In this document: one piece after another, positions 32,796 to 44,760 of the stretch
Layout: each line of letters begins with the position of its first letter
Position numbering within the stretch: position 1 is the first letter of the stretch
DNA from: Persicaria tinctoria
Taxonomy: Eukaryota; Streptophyta; Magnoliopsida; Caryophyllales; Polygonaceae
Direction: 5' to 3'
Length of the DNA stretch: 64,000 bases
Assembly: GCA_037127255.1 (NCBI GenBank)
Contig: JBANSL010000013.1
Location: 66,719,688 to 66,783,687, forward strand
Position numbers and translations under genes: made by a program
Notes under the pieces: model-generated
The model's input: only the letters and a program-made list of their open reading frames with translations
What the model was told of the DNA's origin: nothing
Databases searched by the model: none

Positions 32796-35700
32796 CAGGC
32801 TTAAATAAATTAAAATTTAAACTAGTGGAATTCCCGTGCCATGACGCTGTTGCGATGAAAAAAAATGTGGATATAAAATATATATTATAAGAAATGACCA
32901 AATAAAATATAAAAAAATGTTATTGACGGATGACAAATAGACAAATCAAAGGATAATCTCCTGAACGTAAATCGGTGACAGTCTATGCAACTGTCCATTT
33001 CTCCCTGAAGTGAGGGTGTTCAAACTAAACTGCCACAAAAAAAACCTAAAACACATCATTTCAAGATGAAACAGTTTGAAAATTGATCACAAGCAAGAGA
33101 AGTTGTTTATCAAATTATGATGGTCACTTAAGATTGCAACGAAATCTTGGTTGACACATAGATAAACCAATTTCATAATTTAGCATAAATAACCAAATAA
33201 TGAGTTTTAACCATCAAGTTAGCATGAATAACCCAGTAGGTTGTAATCTCTCATATAGGCAGTAATAAATCAAACAAACAATTTAAAAACACCAAAGGTT
33301 TGGATTTCTTCTTCCATCCTTAGATATACCCACTCGGAGCTCTTTAATCTCTAAGGTAGATTTTGGGGTCTGCAGTTTTTAAAATCAGAATTAGGAACTT
33401 CAAGTAACAAAAGACTTAAAGAAGGTATAGAAATTGTAACCACTCAGAAAAATACTTTAATAAAATGAGACGAAACAGAAGGATAAAGAACCAATGTATA
33501 ATATTCTATTATTAAACCATTAGTAAGATAATAGGCAACTACAATTACTCGAAGGTTGGGAGCACATGTGCTTACATGAGACTTGAATTCGTAAAGCTCT
33601 GCTAGGACCTCATCTCTTGGCTTGTAAATCAAGTCGGTCATTCCAAATATATATTTTATTTGCAAATTATGTAGTACATATGAAGGCAATATATAAAAAA
33701 TACCATGATAATTCAAACAATTGAAACAGATTCAATCATGCTTTCTTTCCCTTCTATTTCCTTCAACTTTGCAAAATCAAAGACATTGAATATCGAACAT
33801 GTAGCAGTCTCATTGTGCTGATAAGGAACTAAAATAGTGTTTTGATACAAATTCACTTTTTTTGAGACTTTTTCCTTTTTGAGTAGGGTTGTATTATAAA
33901 CTACAACTTAGCATAAAATAAAGTAGATGGCATAAAATGAAAATGAAACTCATGTGTTTCCCATAATACACACCCTCCTCTAACAAAAAAAAGTCAACAC
34001 ATATAAACTACATAAAAGCACCTCATAAATTATTGAAAGTAAGAAAGGAAATTATCAAATCAACTGTCACACTATCAGTGCCATATATGTTTAGAAAACA
34101 GTTAGATAGCCCGGTCCATAACACAAACTTTGCTTGCTCAAATTTGAGCAAGGGAAACAAAGCCATCGAGTTCATTACCCTAATAAATGCAGATATTATT
34201 AAAATAAAGTTTCACATAAAATGTTGAAAAATTTCAAATAGTCATTTAGTCAAGTAAAAGCAAAGTAAAGAGTAGCAAATTGACACTTAAGTATTTTGTG
34301 ACAACATCTTCCCATGTACTATGGAGGCCCATAACTACACTTTTTTCTCCAACAATGCCTATTTAGCAAGTTTCACATCAGCAGGAACCTTTGGTGACAT
34401 ACATATGTCCAAAGATTAGATGTAACAACCAAGAGATTCAAAAGTAAATATAAGGGATTAACAAATGAACCCACAAACATGGTTGACATCAATGAGAGCA
34501 TATGACAGACCTGATGGATTTCCTAGTACATTGCAACTGGTGAGATGAATTGTTGCTGAAAGCAAATGAAAAAAAGATCATAAGAAGAGGGAAAGCAACA
34601 TCATAGTTTGAAAACAAACAAATAATCTTAGAAAGTACTTTATGAGATGTTGCTCCTAATGGGTTAGTCGTATAACATGCTCTGGCACAGCATAAAGCAC
34701 TCAATCTAATATCACCTACCTTGTCCGAAAACCTTTGAAGCAGGGACAAAATTAGTTAAGCTGAATTTATAGAAAAGAATGGAAATTGAATTAGCTAAGT
34801 TAATTTTTACAACAAAATTAAAGCGAAATGTGATAAACAGATTTGAAGAAGACAATTATAGCTGCTGAGGAAAACAACTGAATTACATAAATGGGTTTTT
34901 GAACAAAATTACAAAACATAAATAATAGTCAATGAATTACCAAACTCAAGCCATATAAAACTCAAAGCCAAAATTGAATTCTCTCCTCAAATTTGCATAT
35001 AAATTCTCAAATTCAAGCAAAATAGTCAATGAATTATCATGCTAGGCATAAATTCCTAACGATTGAATTCTAAATTCAAGCTAAAATTCTCCAAATTTCT
35101 AGGTTAACTAAACCAAAAAAACCCTAGAAATTAGGATTAGGGAAGAAACTTACCTAAACCGGGCCCTCTTGATCAGCACACTGATCAATAAGCATCCCCA
35201 TCCTGTAAGCCTACATCTCGATCACTACACTGAAGACTCGACATGATCCATTAGCAATTGAAACGGTGGGATAATTGTGTAATATATTTCAAAAATTGCT
35301 TAATCAATGCTGCTAAACTTACAGGACATGATAGATCCAAACTTGAAGATAATCGCCCGATTTGATATGCGATTGGACAAAGACAGTGAGCGACATCAAC
35401 GAATGGGTCAAGAAGAGGAGGCGAGAAGGGACAACTGAGATCTTTTTCACCATGATCGTGGAGCGAACAACCACAATCAAAGGGAAGTGTCTGAAAGAAG
35501 GAGAAAGAACGGGAGAAGGAGAAAGAAGGAGGTGTCTGAAAGAAGGAGAAAGCATCACCATTAGAGAGAGGAAGGAGAAAGAGCGGGAGAGGCACGAAGG
35601 AAGCCATGAATTCGGCGAAGGAGGAATGAAGCGTCTGGCGGAGGAAGAAGGAGAAAACCTATATCAATCCTAGAGCGTCTGGCGGAGGAGTCCCGTGGAT

Positions 35701-36355
35701 CGAATAGCCAGAGGTGGGCGGTGAATTAGGAGGAAGAGACATCAAACCTAGAGCATGGGGTAAGATTGGGAAAAAAAAGAAATAAAAAGAAAAAAGGTAA
35801 TTGGCCGAAAATCCGAAAATGAAGGAGAGGTCATCACGTGGCAAAAACTCTTTGCTTTTAAGTAGTTATATAGATGTTAAAACTTAAAATATTATAAATG
35901 TAATGAATAAATTCCGGGTGGGCTGCTATTTTCCGCTTGGGCCTCCGATGCGTTCGTTTCAGGCGACGGGTGGCTCTGCATGTGGCGTGATTGGTCTTTC
36001 TTTTCGTATGATGGGGTTCTAACAGTAGGAGTCGGGATAGGCTGGGGCCAAGGAAGTGTGTATCGCGACGTCTCTTTTTTCCGGAAGACTGTTTCCTTGG
36101 AGGTTCATCTTCACTGCCCACATGTGTTTCCTGATGTGCCGCTGGCCTGCGGTGCTGCTTTCCAGGGAGTGCTTGGCTTCGTCTTTCGTCTACATCCTCA
36201 TCTCGTTTCGGTCTGATTATTTCGCGTTTCGCGTCTGTAGAGTGTTGTTGCTTGTTTCTGCACCATATTTGTATTTTCTGTTTGTTTAGACGGTTTACCC
36301 CTGGCATCGAGGTTCAGATTTTTCTGACCTCGAATTTTTACCTTATCAAAAAAAA
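32796..36355 (+). mobile_element. 5'-truncated LINE 3' end, split by a Helitron
   Basis: The right part (35910-36355) ends GACCTCGAATTTTTACCTTA, then TCAAAAAAAA, a typical plant L1 3' end with A tail. A 14-base near-identical flank, TATTCTAGCAACTA (32782-32795) and TACTCTAGCAACTA (36356-36369), would be its target duplication. Its 5' piece would then lie left of the Helitron at 32822. No ORF2 domain is present in the retained part. Confidence 0.4.
32822..35874 (-). mobile_element. Helitron, non-autonomous, 3.05 kb
   Basis: Read on the minus strand: preceded by A, starts TCTATATAACTACTTAAAAG and ends GGCACGGGAATTCCACTAG, followed by T. Both termini fit Helitrons inserted between A and T. The 3' hairpin is degenerate. 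Inside are exon-like stretches on the minus strand, such as DLIYKPRDEVLAELYEFKSH (about 33590-33650) and FSDKVGDIRLSALCCARACY (about 34670-34730). They look like captured gene pieces whose source I cannot name. 35250-35700 is GC-richer with ORFs on both strands. Confidence 0.7.
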
Positions 36356-36369
36356 TACTCTAGCAACTA

Positions 36370-36759
36370 AATATTTATTTTATGTTAGTCAGTTATACAA
36401 TGAATATCTTTTTCACCAAAAATAATAATAATAAAAAATTAAATTAGTAACTATTAATTTAATCTTTTACGTCTTATAGGATAAAATTTCATCTAATAAC
36501 ATTTTACTACCCCGATGATTTATATACTTTTATATTTTTAAATAATAAATAAAATAAAGATATTTTATTTTATTATGTATGTACAGTGTACTGGATAAAT
36601 AAGTGATAAAATAATATAGAATATGTACATAAGATTACTTATTTTTATAAAATATAATAAAATTTAATTTATTAACAAAATGTGTAAAAGTGCGGATACC
36701 AAAGTACTAGTTTAATCATATAGCGAGATGAAACTCCCATACTTGGAAGGAAACTTAGT
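36370..36759. other. Intergenic, AT-rich, nothing recognised
   Basis: AT-rich with short A/T runs. A CTAGT at 36707-36711 lacks a hairpin and is not called. Confidence 0.4.
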
Positions 36760-36824
36760 CTATTGATTGCTATGGTACGCCCCTTGGGCCTCCCTTTGAG
36801 GGGATCAGGAGTGGTACGAATAGG

Positions 36825-37313
36825 TTGGTAGTGCCTTTTGCTACTAACTCTGTTCATGCTCCCTCGGCTTCTCCTCGTCCGTGGACTGGTATTTCGGATA
36901 AGCCTCCGGTTGATTGCTATAAGTTGAACTTTGATGGTTCTGTTCGCCTAGATGGATCAGCTTCCTTTGGTTTCGTTATTCGAGACTACCAAGGCATTGT
37001 GATTTCCTCTGGTGCTGGCTTGTGCAACAATTCCTCGGTACTGTTTGCTGAAACGCTGGGTCTCAAGAGGGGAATTCTTAGTGCTAAGCATCTTCGTCTT
37101 ACTAAATTACTGATCGAGGGGGATAACCTCACGGTTGTTAGAGCTCTCCTTGGGGACTGAAAATGCCCCTGGAACATCGAGCTCTTACAATCCGAAATTC
37201 TGATTGATCTTTCATCATTTTCTAATGTTGCGATTCGTCATATTTTCAGGGAATCTAATGTTGTTGCAGATTGACTCGCTCATCTTGCTTACAGTCTCCC
37301 TGCTGATGGACGC

Positions 37314-37316
<3 letters not shown>
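36825..37316 (+). pseudogene. RNase H domain remnant of a plant LINE
   Basis: Reads YKLNFDGSVRLDGSASFGFV (D), FAETLGLKRGIL (E), LLIEGDNLTVV (D), then TGA at 37158 followed by NAPG-frame-equivalent KCPWNIELL, IRHIFRESNVVAD (D), TGA at 37272, LAHLAYSLPADGRF. Both stops fall where this family has Trp (TGG to TGA). This is the RVT_3-type RNase H found at the C-terminus of plant LINE ORF2. The endonuclease and reverse transcriptase are missing, so it is a 5'-truncated copy. Confidence 0.8.

Positions 37317-37352
<36 letters not shown>
37316..37352. repeat. (GT)n microsatellite
   Basis: Seventeen or so GT repeats followed by GCGCGC, at the very end of the LINE RNase H remnant. Confidence 0.9.
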
Positions 37353-37357
<5 letters not shown>

Positions 37358-37526
37358 CTCGCAGGGAAGGGCTCTTGTGTAACACTATATAGGGTGTAAC
37401 ATGTAACATAATTACACTCGTTGGATCGTAATCTAATCAATTGACTAGATTCGTTTGAAATCATCCCATTATAATTATAGTGGGTGAGTTGTATGGGATT
37501 AGAAGAATAATATACAGTAATAATTA

Positions 37527-37614
37527 GGGGGATTTTGCAAAATAGTCACGAAAAGGGGCTTATTTTGCGAAATATCCACGTTTTGGGACAATTTTGTAAA
37601 ATGGCCGCAATATA
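37527..37614 (+). repeat. Left TIR of the Mutator-like element
   Basis: Colinear, ungapped partner of 47701-47788 read in reverse. It contains three GCAAAAT-like phrases spaced about 30 bases apart. Confidence 0.7.
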
Positions 37615-37934
37615 AACCCCTCGTCTCTCTCTCTCTCTCCTACGCGTTTCGTCTCTCCCCGGACCTCTCTCGCTCTCTCGATCTCTTCTCCCCGGACCTC
37701 TCTCGCTCTCTCCAACGCCGATCATCTCTCCGAGCCGAAGATTCTGCTCGTCACCTACACCGATTCGTCTAGTCTTGCCGCAGATGAGCAACGAGTGAGT
37801 GGCCTTCATCACCTCAGATCTGGTGTATTGTAGGTAATTGTCGAATCTTCTGAATATACCGGACTTTTTCTTCGAATTCCATTAATCATTGACGTTTGAG
37901 ACTTCATCACCTCAGATCTTCGATCGATTGATTT

Positions 37935-38387
37935 CCTTATCAATCGATCGAAGATCGATTGCTTCCCTCCTGTCGTCCGTCTAATTTTCATTTCTCTAGT
38001 GTGAATTTTATAATTAGATCGACAATCTTATGCTAAAATCAATCGGTTGATTGTTGCTTTAATTTACCTTCCTTGTGGTATGCTCAATTTGCCATTGCTA
38101 GTTTGTGGATGAGCTTTTATGTTTTACTTATCAATCGATCTTTGCTTTCGACTGTTTTCCTTATCAATCGATCGAAGATCGATTGATAAGGAACTCGATT
38201 TTGTTTGTGATGGCTGCAATTGTTGAATGAAATCTGAAATCTTGTCCTTGTTGTTTTATATTTGTGATTGATAGGTTGTTTTATGTTTTGCACATAACCT
38301 GTTTGATGAAATGCCCCAATAGGTCGAGTGACTGTATTTTTACGAGCCGAGGTTTCCTTATCAATCGATCGAAGATCGATTGATAAG
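37935..38387. repeat. Three copies of a 33-nt hairpin
   Basis: CCTTATCAATCGATC, loop GAA, GATCGATTGATAAGG: perfect 15-bp stem at 38159-38191; 38356-38387 lacks the last pair; 37935-37961 keeps a 10-bp stem. A separate inverted piece (CTTCGATCGATTGA) lies at 37918-37931. They occur within the first intron-like part of the captured gene fragment. Confidence 0.85.
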
Positions 38388-38449
38388 AAACTCGAATTTT
38401 GCTTCCGACTGTTTTATCTTTGTGTTTTTTGCTACTTTAAATTAGACAG

Positions 38450-39131
<682 letters not shown>

Positions 39132-39291
39132 GGGATGTTCTCTCTATTTGCTAATGCCTGCAATCTTTTTATCACGCTATTTGCTATCCTTTTTGTCCAG
39201 AGATGCATAAAAGGTTGTAAGAACTCGAAGTGACACAACCAATATTCCCTTTGTAGGGTTTTAAAGTATCTCTTATTTTATTATTTTGTGA

Positions 39292-39362
39292 AGCCTAATA
39301 GCTCAAATCGGTAGAGCGTTGTGTACAAACACAAAGATACAGGTTCAAATCCCGTATAGGCT
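39292..39362 (+). other. tRNA-like sequence, left, 71 nt
   Basis: Acceptor AGCCTAA / ATAGGCT, D arm GCTC...GAGC with GG in the loop (box A TAGCTCAAATCGG), and a T arm with GGTTCAAATCCC (box B). The anticodon arm is TTGTG-TACAAA-CACAA with a 6-nt loop, which a working tRNA should not have. Partner of 43476-43546 in the opposite orientation. Confidence 0.55.
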
Positions 39363-39469
39363 ATCGTGTTATTGGTTGTGTAAACTTTGGTTGAAGCATT
39401 GAGCCACTTGAATTGGAGACAAATAGAATGAAATTAAAGTGTTTCTTGGAGGTGCTGACACAAATAAAA

Positions 39470-39570
39470 AACAGTTGTGCAAATCTAAAATACAGTTGTG
39501 CAAATCTAAACTAAAGTTGTGCAACTCTAAACTAAAGTTGTGCAACTCTAAAATACGGTTGTGCAACTCT
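39470..39570 (+). repeat. GTTGTGCAA short repeat cluster
   Basis: Five copies of an 18 to 20 base unit with GTTGTGCAA(A/C)TCTAAA. Similar phrases occur inverted at 43370-43420. Confidence 0.8.
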
Positions 39571-39654
39571 AAAAAATGTGCTAACATTAAGAAGAAAAAA
39601 ATGCTGACACGGAAAAAATATATACCGAACTACAAAGTTATTACATAGGAATAT

Positions 39655-42144
39655 GACTCTGTAAAGACCGGAATTTAATTAATATTTATAAAATATCCGT
39701 AGGATAATCCGAATATTATCCTCCCTTATGATTATGAAAACCCGGAAAATTTAAAAATTTTATGCCTAGCTTTACATGGATTTAATGACGGGAAAAATAT
39801 ACCCAAGTCACTTTTCTCGTATCTTATAAACGTAACGGATTTTAACGCTTCGCGAGATCGGGTTTTACATTATGTTAAAGAGGTCATCCACCCAAATTGC
39901 CCAACATTGAACCACCAAACCCTTGACTTGTGGCTTGCTTGTGAATGTAGACATTCAACCACTCCCATCTCTTCATCCCATCACCACCCATGCTTTGACT
40001 CATGAAGCCAACCACCCCTCTCCTCTATAATCCTGACCCCAACACTCATGTGGAGCTCATCCAAAGAAGCCCCACCGTCACTTGAGAGGAGAGAGAGAGA
40101 AGGAGAGCCTTGCTCCATTTTAGGTCCATTTTGGACAGCCTTCACAAGAAATAGCATAACTCCCTCCATTCTCATCCAAATTGAGCAAACTCGGTGGCCA
40201 TGGATCCGTCTTGAACCCAGCTTTCCATACATATCTCAAACACAAAAATCCAAGGTCGTTTGCCCAGCCAAAATTGTCCATCTTTGGAGCTGCAGAAAAC
40301 TGTTTTTGAAGGGTCTTGAGAGTTTGACTTGATTTCTTGGTAAGAACCCTTCCTTTCTTCCAAAACTGAGTTCCAACATGTGTTTTAACTCATTTTATTC
40401 AACTTTGAGTAAGAATCTAAATCATATTTTGGGATTTTTGGTGACAAAATGGCAAGGTGTTTGAAAGGTGTTCCGAAGGACTCCCGAGGGTGTTCTTGAG
40501 TTGTTTGTGTGGGATTCTTCAAAGGTAATCCCTCATCCACCTCCCCCTCTCTAGGAATAGGTCTTGTGTGCTTGTAAAGGGCTTAGGAAGTGGAGCCTCT
40601 ATGTGTTTTTGGTTGCGTTTTGTAGCAAACGTCACAACAACAAAATGGATATATGTGTCTCTGTAATTTTGACTTTATTTCCAATCCAACGGTCTGATTT
40701 GGCTGAAATCTTAATATAATGTTCGTGGAAATGTTATCTAACTTCCCTTCAACAATTACGGTAATCCAACGGTTGGATCAATAGTTATTATAATTTTAGT
40801 AACCAGTGTTTATAATGACTCGGTTAGAAAACTTGGTTAAGGGAATGCTAAGAATATGGTTAAATATGTGATGGCATAACCGAAAATTAGAGCATATAAA
40901 ATACAGAAATGAAGTATACTCATAACTTGGCTTATGATCCAATAAGAAGAAAATCGATTATGTGATAATACGATATAGATTATAACTGGTTAAGTCCGGA
41001 TCACTTAACCAAAGTGCGTAATCTATAGAATCGTGAACTTCGTGTGGATATATGTTGATTATTAGTTTGGGTACCATGCATTAGAATACCACCTAATAAA
41101 AGCTTAATGAAATTAATAGGCTCTTGTTGATTGGATCCTTGGTTGTGCACTTTATTGCTTGCTTATTCTCCGGACTCCAGGTAAGTCCCCTGGACTTACT
41201 CATGATGGATTTATGTGATACTCTTTGTCTTATCGAGAGTCTTCATGCATCACGCGACCTAGTAACATGTTAGGAATATAAACTGGTAAAATGACGTAGG
41301 ATGAACTTAGTAAATCCAACGATTCATATGTATGCTATGTGTCTATGGTAGGACGGCCGTCAATATCTGAATAAATGACCTATACTCGATGGAACACGAA
41401 TGAAATGATGAAAGGCTTATGATGAGAAAGAATGAGTATGTTTGAGAAGGATGAGTATGTTTGAGAAGGATGAGTACATTTGAGAAGATATTATGATATG
41501 ATGGTGATGATGATGATGATTATGATGATGATACAGGCCCTTGTGTGTTTATTTCGCATTTATATATATCTATACACTTGCTTATGTGTTACGTTTTAAC
41601 ATTCATGTAGTTTAAGTATGCCTCTTTATATGGCATTGAGTGTGTATATTTCCGATGATTGACCCCGATTTATTTCTTGTTTTTAGATTCAGGTACCCCT
41701 TACCTGATATGATTTACTTATGTGAATGGTTGTCGGGACAGACCTTTTGGACGATTAGAGTGAGGGAGGCGCTTGACATTCGTACTCTTTTGCTCATACG
41801 TTTTATCGTTTTGACCCGGCGTGGCCGTGGCATTTTGTTGTATTTATGATTTCCGCTTTTATTTCTGTTCGAAACGTTTTCGCGATAGCCTAGGACAGGT
41901 AAAGCCTCCAACGGGCTTACGATCTTTTCGGGGTTCGCAATCCCCATCTTTTGACAACTAAATCTTCCGCTCAAATGAACCTAATAATAACTCGTACTCG
42001 GTCGTAAGATCCAAAGCTCACGGAAGAAGATCAAACTTCTTCTATAACGTTCCTCGATAATCTAGTATTCCGAACCTTATTTACCTTCTAAGTAGGTTTA
42101 TGGAGGTTAATTCGGGTACTTAAATTTCGGGTCGTTACAGACTC
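39655..42144. mobile_element. Solo LTR of 2480 bp with 5-bp target duplication
   Basis: GACTC at 39655-39659 and 42140-42144 flank a segment starting TGTAAAGACC and ending GGTCGTTACA (39660-42139), so the TG...CA termini extend into a 10-base inverted repeat (TGTAA.GACC). No gag, pol, primer site or polypurine tract lies inside, so this is a single LTR left by recombination between two LTRs. The large LTR suggests a Ty3-type family, but that is a guess. A CT/GA-rich block lies at 40080-40100 and a GATGAT run at 41500-41530. Confidence 0.85.
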
Positions 42145-42262
42145 GATTGTAACTAATATCAGTGTCAGCACTAATTGTAACTAATATCAGTGTCAACACT
42201 AATTGTAAATAATATCAGTGTCAACACTAATTGTAACCAATATCAGTGTCAGCGCTAATTTT
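42145..42262 (+). repeat. 31-bp tandem repeat, four copies
   Basis: Unit contains TATCAGTGTCA(G/A)CACTAAT. Directly after the solo LTR's target duplication. Confidence 0.85.
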
Positions 42263-42269
42263 ACCATTA

Positions 42270-43190
42270 GTTGTGCAAAAACAAAGTATTGATGAGCAAA
42301 AATAAGAGCATGTTGTGCAATAATTTATTGAAAAAGTATGAAATTATATTGAGAGAAAATAAGATCATGTTGAAAACAAATTCACAAGTCTCGATTGTTG
42401 TGCAAAAATAACCTATAGTTGAGCAAAAATAAGACGATGTTGAGCAAAATTTCACCAATCTCCCATGTTGTGCAATTATTGTCTATTGATGAGCAAAAAT
42501 AAGACCATGTTGTGCAATAATCTATTAAAAAAGTATAAAATTATATTTACAAAAAGTAAGATCATGTTGAGACACAATTTCACAAGTCTCAAATGTTGTG
42601 CAAAAATAAAGTATCGATGAGCAAAAATAAGAGCATGTTGTGCAATAATTTATTGAGAAAGTGTGAAATTATTTGAGAGAAAATAAGATCATGTTGAAAA
42701 CAAATTCACAAGTCTCGATTGTTGTGCAAAAATAACCTATAGTTGAGCAAAAATAAGATGATGCTGAGCAAAATTTCACCAATCTCCCATGTTGTGCAAT
42801 TATTGTCTATTGATGAGCAAAAATAAGACCATGTTGTGCAATAATATTTAAAAAGTATAAAATTATATTTACGAAAAGTAAGATCATGTTGAGACACAAT
42901 TTCACAAGTCTCGAATGTTGTGCAAAAATAAAGTATTGATGAGCAAAAATAAGAGCATATTGTGCAATAATTTATTGAGAAAGTATGAAATTATTTGAGA
43001 GAAAATAAGATCATGTTGAAAACAAATTCACAAGTCTCGATTGTTGTGCAAAAATAACCTATAGTTGAGCAAAAATAAGATGATGTTGAGCAAAATTTCA
43101 CCAATCCCCCATGTTGTGCAATTTTACTCTATTGATGAGCAAAAATAAGACCGTGTTGTGCAATAATATATTAAAAAGTATAACTACAAG
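42270..43190 (+). repeat. 323-bp tandem repeat array, nearly three copies
   Basis: The phrase GTTGTGCAAAAATAACCTA recurs at 42397, 42721 and 43043. Each unit itself is built of GTTGTGCAA(T/A)A and GAGCAAAAATAAGA phrases, so the array is a higher-order repeat of a short motif. Confidence 0.85.
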
Positions 43191-43475
43191 GTGTTCATAC
43201 TCCTATCAAATAAACAATTCAAATCAGATTTGTGCACTTAATAATATTATTCTTGCGCCTTTTATTCTAATTTGTGTACTTTTTATTCTATTTGTGTCAA
43301 CACTTTTTTTAAAAAAATCTTTTTTTTTTCACGTCAGCACTTTTTTTAAGTTTTTTTTTCTTTTTACAATTGCACAACTGCACTTTAGAGTTGCACAACT
43401 GCACATTACAATTTTATTTTTGCACCTTATACTCTTATTCACGAAGAGAAGCATAATAAGAGATACCACATAGAT

Positions 43476-43546
43476 AGCCTATGCGGGATTTGAACCCGCA
43501 TCATTGTGCGTAGGCACATTGCTCTACCATTTTGAGCTAATAGGCT
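43476..43546 (-). other. tRNA-like sequence, right, 71 nt
   Basis: Read on the minus strand: acceptor AGCCTAT / ATAGGCT (7 of 7 pairs), box A TAGCTCAAAATGGTAGAGC, box B GGGTTCAAATCCC, T stem GCGGG/CCCGC perfect. The anticodon arm has TGTG-CCTACG-CACA with a 6-nt loop. Better preserved than its partner at 39292-39362, but not a normal tRNA. Confidence 0.55.
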
Positions 43547-43684
43547 TTATATGAACCCTTGACGAATATATATGCATTTGTAATCTATGAACGCTTGACG
43601 AATATTTCCTTTCAAGTGGAACCTTTATTGACAAAGAACCAATACCCTTCTTAAAATGTATTCAAAAGAAGTCAGATTTCTTAC

Positions 43685-44760
43685 TGGTAAGTCTCCCTTT
43701 GCATCCTTTAGTGACCAACATTCTGTTTCTGTATCAAATGCCCAAACTTGGAAAAATACAAGATAGCTAGTCAGAGATTCCTTAAAAATCCCCCCAAAAA
43801 TGGTGAAAATGGTGAAAATGCAGAAAAGATTAATACATCCTTACCTGAAATCTTTTCACTACTAGGATCAGTTTTCCCACCAACTAAAAGAGCTTTCTTA
43901 CCCCAAGAAACCTAGTTTAATACATAGAGTTGCAAGTAATCAAAAAGAGTATGATACAACCATCTTTTCTTGCTAGGCAATGCATCATAGGTATTAAGAC
44001 TGAGAGGCAGTACCAAACTATGGCCCTTGCATGCTGGGATCTTCAAGGGTAGACTAGTTGGTGACAAATAAATCTTTGATGAAGCGGTTGTCCACGAAAA
44101 TTCATCAAAATTTAGCACCTGTATTGAAAACCAAAAATCTAATCACATAAGAATTGCAAGGGCCCTAGAAAAGTAATTCAACATGGTTGAAGATAAAGCT
44201 TCTAAAGTCTATGGATTATAGAATAAACTAACAAATGACAACCAAAAGCCAGGTATAGGGGAAGAAAAAAGAGAGGCAGATATCAAGTACCTGCACATCA
44301 TCCAATGTTCCATTTCCAGATTCCCCGCCAACAACCACCATCTTATTCCCGACAACAGCTGCTGCATGCTGCAGATAAAAATACAAATTTATTTAGCTCA
44401 AGTATAAAAGCATATATTGTAATTTAAGCTAATGTTATAATCAGCATTTACATACATTAAACCGAGGCGCAGGCTTGTCTCCTGCTATTGATAACTCCAT
44501 CCAGCTCTCTGAACTACCAGGTGCAGAGTTCTTGGTATCGGATGTAGTAGATTGACATTGACAATCAAGATCGTCTGAATTAACAATTGTTTGGGTCGTA
44601 ACATCACCCTGATATACTTGACATGTTAGGAGACAAACTTCTTCACGGTAGAGGATATGAAGCTGAACAGAAAATCCTTACATGAGGACCTCCGACCCTA
44701 TTAGGCTGTCTTGAAGGACTCCTACTTCCTTGAACAGGGTCAGAGAGCTTCACTTTCAGC
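43685..44760 (-). pseudogene. Captured kelch-repeat gene fragment (ACBP4-like)
   Basis: Six exons on the minus strand: 44682-44760 (KVKLSDPVQGSRSPSRQ), 44456-44608 (SSESWMELSIAGDKPAPRF), 44291-44368 (HAAAVVGNKMVVVGGESGNG), 44014-44118 (VLNFDEFSWTTASSKIYLSP, PLKIPACKGHSL), 43845-43911 (SWGKKALLVGGKTDP), 43685-43746 (VWAFDTETECWSLKDAKGD). All have GT-AG borders and joining phases, and I see no frameshift. The repeated GG and W positions are kelch blades, and the sequence resembles plant kelch proteins related to acyl-CoA-binding domain protein 4. No acyl-CoA-binding domain is present, and the fragment stops mid-propeller. Confidence 0.7.

Noticed and set aside
36690..36711. Helitron 3' end at CTAGT
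   Set aside because: No GC-rich hairpin lies upstream.
39292..39362. Functional tRNA gene
   Set aside because: The anticodon loop is 6 nt and both the acceptor and T stems have a mismatch, so no anticodon can be assigned.
42270..43190. CRISPR array
   Set aside because: The repeats are long, contiguous and composed of short phrases with no spacer structure, and the genome is a plant's.
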